From assembly GCA_963765105.1 (NCBI GenBank), contig CAVXUW010000002.1, forward strand, positions 1,364,001-1,428,000: a stretch of 64,000 bases of DNA, given 5' to 3'. The DNA is from CALMEC01 sp963765105. Its GTDB lineage: Bacteria > Actinomycetota > Thermoleophilia > Miltoncostaeales > Miltoncostaeaceae. Both the position numbers and the translations under genes were made by a program. This document shows positions 58,903 through 64,000 of this stretch, in pieces; position 1 is the first letter of the stretch; every line of letters begins with the position of its first letter. Below the pieces are notes generated by a model. The model had not been told where the DNA came from. It did no database searches and saw nothing but the letters and a program-made list of their open reading frames with translations.

Positions 58903-60057
58903 TCAGGGGGCGATGGCAACCTTCATGCTCTCGGGACTCATGCTGGTGCGCATCGCCTGCTCGGCCTGCTCGAGTCCGAAGGTGTGGGTGACCATCTCGT
59001 CGAACGGGTACCGGTCGGCGTAGCGCTCCAGCAGCCGCAGCGCCGGACCGTAGCCGGTGCTCGGGTGGTTGGTCAGCCCGATCAGCCTGATGTTCTTGCT
59101 GCAGATGTGACGATGCACGTTCAGGCTCACCTCGCCGGTGTCGGCGAAGTTGCCCATCTCGAGCATCATGCCGCCGCGCTTGAGCATCTCGATGCCCTCG
59201 ACGAACGACCGTGGCGTGTTGGCCATGTGCAGCACGACATCCGCACCGCGCCCGTTCGTCAGCTCGCGCACCCGAGCGATCCGCTCCTCCGGCGTCGTCG
59301 CCGTCACGTCCAGCGTCTCGTCGGCCCCGCACCGCTTCGCCCAGTCGAGCCGGTAGCCGGACAGATCGGTGGCGATGATCTGCCCGGCGCCCATCATGTC
59401 GGCCTTGGCGATGTGCAGCAGCCCGAGCGGCCCCGAGCCGATCACCACGACGGTGTCGCCGGAGTTGAACCCCTCCATCGCGTACGAGCTGAACTCCTTC
59501 ACCTTGTCCAGGCTCGCGGTGCAGGCCATCAGCTCGGCCAGCACCGCGACCCGGGGCGAGAGCCCGTCCGGCACCTTGTAGACGAAGGTGTCGGGACGCA
59601 GGTACATCAGCTCGGACATGCCGCCGAGCAGATGCGGCGGCTCGGCACTGGTGAAGGAGTTGCCGTAGCACTCGGAGTGTTCGCACCAGACGTAGCCCAT
59701 GACATGGGTGCACTCGTAGCAGCGGCCGCAGACGACGTCCGGGCACATGGTGATGCGGTCCCCGACGGCCAGCCGCCGTCCGTAGAACTCCAGGTTCTCG
59801 GCCGCGGACGGCGTGACCTCGGCGACGACGCCGACGTTCTCGTGACCCTGGATGATCGGGAACGGGGTGTCGGTCTCGGCCGCGGTGCCGGCGTACTGCT
59901 TGGTCTCACCGGCGTAGGTGTGCTTGTCGGTGCCGCAGATGCCCGACAGCTCGACCTGCATCAGCGCCGCGCCGTCCGCGAGCACCGGCCGCGGGAACCG
60001 TTGCACCTCGTAGTGACCGGGCCGGACCAGGACCGCCGCTCTCACCAGATCAGACAT
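58903..60057 (-). CDS. zinc-dependent alcohol dehydrogenase (MDR)
   Basis: 384 residues. Catalytic zinc site GICGTDKHTY and GHENVG; structural zinc cysteines CGRCYECTHVMGYVWCEHSEC; Rossmann loop VVVIGSGPLGLLH; end THTFGLEQAEQAMRTS. The domain layout is that of threonine/sorbitol-type dehydrogenases acting on polyols or amino alcohols with NAD(P). The substrate cannot be fixed. It is a single gene, divergent from the SRPBCC gene at 60121; clean frame. Confidence 0.88.
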   Translation of the reverse strand: MSDLVRAAVLVRPGHYEVQRFPRPVLADGAALMQVELSGICGTDKHTYAGETKQYAGTAAETDTPFPIIQGHENVGVVAEVTPSAAENLEFYGRRLAVGDRITMCPDVVCGRCYECTHVMGYVWCEHSECYGNSFTSAEPPHLLGGMSELMYLRPDTFVYKVPDGLSPRVAVLAELMACTASLDKVKEFSSYAMEGFNSGDTVVVIGSGPLGLLHIAKADMMGAGQIIATDLSGYRLDWAKRCGADETLDVTATTPEERIARVRELTNGRGADVVLHMANTPRSFVEGIEMLKRGGMMLEMGNFADTGEVSLNVHRHICSKNIRLIGLTNHPSTGYGPALRLLERYADRYPFDEMVTHTFGLEQAEQAMRTSMSPESMKVAIAP

Positions 60058-60108
60058 GGGTCGACCGTAGGTCGATCCGCCGCCCGGCGGAAGGGCGACC
60101 ACGCTGAC

Positions 60109-60114
60109 TAGGAT
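60109..60114 (+). promoter_or_regulatory. -10 box TAGGAT before the SRPBCC gene
   Basis: TAGGAT ends six bases before the ATG at 60121, fitting a leaderless transcript. Confidence 0.45.
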
Positions 60115-60120
60115 CCGGGG

Positions 60121-60595
60121 ATGGTTCAGGACACGTACACGGTCACGCGCTCGACGGTGATCACCGCCGCCGCCGAGCAGATCTACCCCCACCTGGTCGA
60201 CTTCCACCGCTGGACCGCCTGGTCGCCGTGGGAGGACCTCGACCCCGCCCTCAGCCGCACCTACACCGGCCCCGACTCCGGGGTCGGGGCGGCCTACGCC
60301 TGGTCGGGCAACCGCAAGGCCGGCCGGGGCAGCATGGCCGATCGTCGAGGCGGCCGAACCCTCCTCGGTCAGCGTCGACGTGGTGTTCGAGAAGCCGTTC
60401 CCCTCGCGCAGCATCAGCACCTTCACCCTGCGGCCGGACGGCGACACGACCGAGGTGACCTGGACCATGACCGGAGCCAAGACCCTCATGAGCAAGGTGA
60501 TGGGCATCTTCGTGTCGATGGACAGGCTGATCGGCCCCGACTTCGAGCGCGGCCTGGCCAAGCTTCGGGCCCACGTCGAGACCACACGCGACTGA
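60121..60595 (+). CDS. SRPBCC (polyketide cyclase-like) protein, one frame break
   Basis: About 158 residues. TVTRSTVITAAAEQIYPHLV, DFHRWTAWSPWEDLDPAL, then a break near 60340 and SVDVVFEKPFPSRSISTFTL, TTEVTWTMTGAKTLMSKVMG in another frame, ending AHVETTRD. This is the START-like ligand-binding fold of the SRPBCC group. Ligand unknown. One base is extra or missing around GGCCGATCGTCGAGGC. Confidence 0.75.
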
Positions 60596-60705
60596 GTCCT
60601 CCTCCGAATGGTGGAACCTGCGCCGGACCGGCGACCGGCCACGACCCGGCTGATAGGTTCTGCCCCTGATCTGCGCGCACCGCGACCAGGGGCGGAGGCT
60701 GACTC

Positions 60706-61365
60706 ATGCTGCTCCGAGACCGAGAAGGCTCGGTCCACCTGAGCTGTCCGGTGCTGCGCGCCGTGGTCTTCGCCGTCCTGGCTGTCTCGATCAGCCTGCT
60801 CACCCACCTCGCCGCCGGTGGCTCCCCTCCCGACCAGCTGACCGGCCCCACGGCGGTGATCCTGGTGGCCCTCGGCTACTGGGGACTCCTGGCCGGCCGG
60901 GAGCGGTCCTGCCCCGAGATCATCGCTGCGCTGACCGTCACCGAGACCGCCCTGCACACCCTCTTCCAGAGCGGTGGACTGCAGGGCAGCGGGCTGCCGG
61001 GAGGCGGCCTTCTCGCCGACGCCGCGGCAGGCCACGACCACCACGGTGGCCACGGTCTCCTCGTGCCGGGACCGTCGATGCTGGCCGCCCACCTGGTGGC
61101 GGGCCTCGTGCTCGGTTGGTTCCTGCGACAGGGTGAGAGTGCCTTGTGGGCGACGGGCCGCCGCCTGGCAGGCGCCGCCGTCGACCTGACGTCCTTGTTG
61201 CGGCGCATCGCGTATCGCGTCGGCGTCACGGCCCAGGGCACCACCCGGTCGCAGCCGTGCCCCGGCAGCGACGCCGGCTGGCACGTGTGGGTCCCCCGCC
61301 GCTGGCACCTGGCCCGGGACGGCGCGCTGTGGCGCGGTCCGCCGCCGGCCGCCGCCTGCCTGTGA
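60706..61365 (+). CDS. membrane protein with a His-rich loop
   Basis: 219 residues, about four helices (residues 15-35, 50-70, near 80-100, 120-145). Between helices 3 and 4 lies AAAGHDHHGGHGLLVPG, a likely metal-binding loop. No known domain recognised, but small His-rich membrane proteins next to PepSY proteins are common in Actinobacteria and suggest copper or iron handling. The PepSY gene follows after about 150 bases. Confidence 0.55.
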   Translation: MLLRDREGSVHLSCPVLRAVVFAVLAVSISLLTHLAAGGSPPDQLTGPTAVILVALGYWGLLAGRERSCPEIIAALTVTETALHTLFQSGGLQGSGLPGGGLLADAAAGHDHHGGHGLLVPGPSMLAAHLVAGLVLGWFLRQGESALWATGRRLAGAAVDLTSLLRRIAYRVGVTAQGTTRSQPCPGSDAGWHVWVPRRWHLARDGALWRGPPPAAACL

Positions 61366-61514
61366 CGAGCTGACTGCCGAACGAACCGGACCGACTCCGT
61401 TCGCTCGACGCCCGTGCTCCCCGGGCAGGTGCCCTGTCTCATCCCCCTGCCGTCGGCAGCGCCCGCCCTTCGTCACTGCGGCGCGGGCCTCTGCCTGCAT
61501 CCCTTGGAGCAACG

Positions 61515-63131
61515 ATGTCAACGACCACTCCCCACGACCTCGAACGCCTCGAGGACGAGCCGGACGGCGATGCCGCCGGCGCCGTCCTGACCGACGCACC
61601 GGACTCGGCCGACGACGCCGCGTTCGAACCGGCCACCGGTACCCGCAAGTCGGGAGCCGGTCTGTTCCGCGCCTTCTGGCGGTGGCACTTCTACGCCTCG
61701 GCCCTCGTCGTCCCGATCCTGCTGATGCTGGCCGTCACCGGCCTGACGTACCTGTACCGCTGGCACATCGACCCTGCCATGCACCCCGGGGTGCTGACGG
61801 TCGACGTCCCCGCCCACGGGGCACCGCTGCCGCTGTCGACCCAGGAGGCGGCCGTCCGGGCGGCCTACCCGAACGACGCGATCACCGCCGTCCAGCAAGG
61901 GGCTGAGAACCGAGCCACCTACTTCACCATCACCCAGGGCGAGGAGGCCTCGACCAACGTCTACGTCAACCCCTACACGGGCAAGGTGCAGGGCGCCCTG
62001 GCACCGACCGACCTGCTGTCGAACGTGGCGGTGGTGATCCACGGCTACATCACGTTCGGCAGCCTGAAGGACGTCCCGCTCTTCCACGACCCGATCGTCG
62101 GCAAGGACCTGGTGCTCGGAGACCTGGGCGACCGGGTGATCGAGCTGGCCGCGTGCTGGGCCATCGTGATGGCGCTGACGGGCTACTACCTCTTCTGGAC
62201 CGGTCGCACCGCCCGGCGGCGGCGGATCGCCTCGGGCGCCAAGGCGTCGTTGCTGCGCAACCGCCACGCGGTGATCGGGGCTGCTCTGGGCGCCGGCATC
62301 CTGCTGCTGGTGACCTCGGGCCTGCCGTGGACCGGCCTGTGGGGCGGCAAGGTCCAGGAGTGGGCCTCGGGCCAGGGGGTGAGCCTGTGGGGCGACGACC
62401 CGGGTGCCACGTCCACTCTCGGGGACAAGCTCACCGACATCGGCTCGACCTCGGCACCGGCTCCGTGGGCCGAAGGGGCTGCGCCCCTGCCGACCTCGGG
62501 CACCGCGTCCGACGACATGGGCGGCATGCCCGGCATGGACCACGGGACAACGGGAACCATGGTCGACGGTCACGTGAGCATCGACGTCGTGGCCGCTGCC
62601 GCCCGCACCGACGGTCTGCCGCAGCCGTACTACATCACCTACCCGGACGCCAAGGACGCCGTGTTCTCGGTGCTGGCAGACCAGTGGCATGATCTGTCGA
62701 ACCCGGCATTCAACGACGTCAGCCAGGAGCGGACCGCCCACGTCGACCAGTACAGCGGCCAGGTCGTCGGTCGCTACGGCTACAGCGACTACTCACCGGT
62801 CGCCAAGGTCGTCAGCCAGGGGATCGCCCTGCACGAGGGTCGACGCTTCGGGTCGTTCAACACCGTGGCCACCACAGGGTTCTGCCTCGGCATCATCTTC
62901 ATGTGCATCAGCGGACCGCTGATGTGGTGGAGGCGTCGCCCCTCCGGGGGCGGGGTCGCGGCGCCGCGCGGGCAGATGCCGTTGCGGGCCAAGCCGTGGC
63001 TGCTCGCGGCGCTCGTGGCCCTGTGCATCTTCCTGCCGCTGTTCGGGGTGTCCGTGCTGCTGGTGCTGGCCTTCGACCAGCTCCTGGTCCGACGGGTGGG
63101 CCGGCTGAGGGGCGCACTGAACCGCACCTGA
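61515..63131 (+). CDS. PepSY-associated transmembrane protein with a Met/His-rich loop
   Basis: 538 residues with a cytoplasmic acidic start, then FRAFWRWHFYASALVVPILL (PepSY_TM signature), two PepSY-like external parts (TQEAAVRAAYPNDAITAVQQ and PQPYYITYPDAKDAVFSVLA) and further helices. The second external part begins with DDMGGMPGMDHGTTGTMVDG, a typical Cu(I)/Cu(II) binding sequence. Such proteins are linked to metal reduction or uptake. GGAGCAAC precedes the ATG. Forms a likely unit with the His-rich protein upstream. Confidence 0.8.
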   Translation: MSTTTPHDLERLEDEPDGDAAGAVLTDAPDSADDAAFEPATGTRKSGAGLFRAFWRWHFYASALVVPILLMLAVTGLTYLYRWHIDPAMHPGVLTVDVPAHGAPLPLSTQEAAVRAAYPNDAITAVQQGAENRATYFTITQGEEASTNVYVNPYTGKVQGALAPTDLLSNVAVVIHGYITFGSLKDVPLFHDPIVGKDLVLGDLGDRVIELAACWAIVMALTGYYLFWTGRTARRRRIASGAKASLLRNRHAVIGAALGAGILLLVTSGLPWTGLWGGKVQEWASGQGVSLWGDDPGATSTLGDKLTDIGSTSAPAPWAEGAAPLPTSGTASDDMGGMPGMDHGTTGTMVDGHVSIDVVAAAARTDGLPQPYYITYPDAKDAVFSVLADQWHDLSNPAFNDVSQERTAHVDQYSGQVVGRYGYSDYSPVAKVVSQGIALHEGRRFGSFNTVATTGFCLGIIFMCISGPLMWWRRRPSGGGVAAPRGQMPLRAKPWLLAALVALCIFLPLFGVSVLLVLAFDQLLVRRVGRLRGALNRT

Positions 63132-63172
63132 CAGACACCGTCTGACCCGGATCGACCGGCGGCCGACAGCCG

Positions 63173-63221
63173 CGCAGGCGTCGGCGGGGTGAGGATCGAC
63201 TCACTCCGCCGACGCTGCGCG
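63173..63221. terminator. long hairpin between convergent genes
   Basis: About 20 bases (63173-63194) pair with 63201-63221 with one bulged G and one G-T pair, loop GATCGA. It lies between the PepSY stop and the convergent small gene at 63244, so it probably serves both directions. Confidence 0.75.
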
Positions 63222-63243
63222 TGAGGTCCGACGGGCCTGAGAG

Positions 63244-63432
63244 TCACGCTGCGGGAGATCGTCGTCGCAGCCGCAGCAGCGTGTCACCCAGGCCGCACAC
63301 CAGGCCGACGGGAACGGCCAGCACGAGAACGATCACCCAGACCAGCGCGGTCGTCGCCGACAGCGCCGTGAGCGTGGCGACGCCCTGCGGCGCCGCGGAC
63401 GGTGTCGAGCGTGTCAGCTCCTGTGACTGCAC
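63244..63432 (-). CDS. small single-pass membrane protein
   Basis: 62 residues with one strong hydrophobic segment (LVWVIVLVLAVPVGLVCGLG) and a basic C-terminus (RLRRRS). Short and without family signature, but the frame is uninterrupted and ends near the bidirectional terminator. Start at 63432 is tentative. Confidence 0.4.
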   Translation of the reverse strand: MQSQELTRSTPSAAPQGVATLTALSATTALVWVIVLVLAVPVGLVCGLGDTLLRLRRRSPAA

Positions 63433-63559
63433 AGAGCAGACTGTGCCTCATACCTGGGCGGTTCTCCATAGGCCGTGCGGTCGACCCACCACCCTGGACG
63501 CTCGGGCCCCCACCGCGGCCGGAACCTGACGTCGAATCTGTGTGCCACGTGCTTCGTTG

Positions 63560-64000
63560 TCAGTGTGCATCGGCGCAGCACTCGTGGCGGACCGCGGTCT
63601 CGGTGGGCACGAGCATCCCAGAGGCCGCCGGACCGACCCGCAGCGCCAGTCGCCCGGCCTCGAAGCACGGTCGCAGGTGCCCGCCGGTCTCGACGACGTC
63701 GGAGCAGGACACCGGAGCGCCGCTGGCCGCGACCCTGTCGATGGCGGTGCGAGCCAGCAGGTCTGCCACAGTCACCCGCCCGGACACCGACCCCTGCCCG
63801 GGAAAGCGCACGCAGCGCCCTGACCGGGCGCCGGCGCTCAGCGCGGCCACTGTGACGCTCGCCGTCCCCTGCAGGGCCTCGAGCAGTCGCGCCCGGGGAT
63901 GCGACCGCAACGGACCTCGACTGCGGACCGAGACTCCCCACCCTGCCGGCGTCCCAGGTGCGAGGGGGCCGAGCATGTGGATCACCACGAAGTCGGCGTC
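63560..64000 (-). CDS. partial protein at the window edge, function unknown
   Basis: At least 146 residues; the frame runs off the right end (DADFVVIHMLGPLAPGTPAG before the first internal Met). It contains RVTVADLLARTAIDRVAASG and five Cys (RCVRF, VSCSD, RPCFE, ECCAD), three of them in the last 40 residues. The family is not recognised. Codon pattern is like that of real genes. The 130 bases between it and the small membrane gene show nothing else. Confidence 0.4.
   Translation of the reverse strand, partial: DADFVVIHMLGPLAPGTPAGWGVSVRSRGPLRSHPRARLLEALQGTASVTVAALSAGARSGRCVRFPGQGSVSGRVTVADLLARTAIDRVAASGAPVSCSDVVETGGHLRPCFEAGRLALRVGPAASGMLVPTETAVRHECCADAH

Overview
The window is about 70% GC with dense, often overlapping genes, frequent GTG starts and a typical actinobacterial gene set (PucR and IclR regulators, a maleylpyruvate isomerase-type mycothiol enzyme, DUF1697, DUF4235, HrpA of about 1,300 residues). 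I read it as chromosome of a high-GC Actinomycetota; the genus cannot be fixed from the sequence alone. No rRNA, tRNA, CRISPR array, insertion sequence or replication origin was seen.

Layout. 1-6055: an unidentified gene end, an MFS exporter, a membrane glycosyltransferase-like protein, a cation diffusion facilitator and three small exported proteins. 6079-14430: a two-component system followed by a redox island: two related exported low-complexity proteins, the flavin transferase ApbE, a ferric-reductase-like membrane protein, a NuoF-like protein and a ferredoxin. These could pass electrons from NADH to a flavin carried outside the membrane. 14449-23600: HrpA helicase, DUF1697, then a lower-GC stretch with a secreted trypsin-like protease and a broken lipoprotein, followed by LLM oxidoreductase, VOC, DUF4235 and nucleotidyltransferase genes. 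23758-35170: histidine degradation (hutI apart; hutH-hutU-M20 hydrolase-hutF as an operon), interrupted by mmuM, an MFS/TetR pair with a clear operator, and an AhpD-like gene. 35459-41771: cold-shock gene, a phosphotransferase, an HtrA-like protease and a MoxR-DUF58-VWA-VWA operon. 41819-57514: maleylpyruvate isomerase-like gene, IclR, an allFGH-like (oxamate carbamoyltransferase) operon divergent from PucR, an NCS2 purine/uracil permease, a three-subunit molybdenum hydroxylase, MFS, CoxG and a PrmC relative. 57640-64000: a secreted triple-repeat protein, a zinc alcohol dehydrogenase, an SRPBCC protein and a His/Met-rich membrane pair with a PepSY protein.

Two properties cut across the window. 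Many reading frames are broken in patches (parts of the two-component genes, hrpA, 21-25 kb, 29-35 kb, 37-38 kb, 50.8-51.7 kb) although the protein sequence stays conserved across the breaks. Several breaks sit at GCAG-containing GC-alternating runs, so they look like systematic indel errors rather than gene decay. Second, at least a dozen genes have a TAnnnT box 6-8 bases before the start codon and no room for a ribosome binding site, as expected for leaderless mRNAs.

The most interesting candidate system is the ApbE island: the small protein upstream of apbE lacks a recognisable FMN-binding domain but carries the motif DPATGAT, which fits the ApbE flavinylation consensus.
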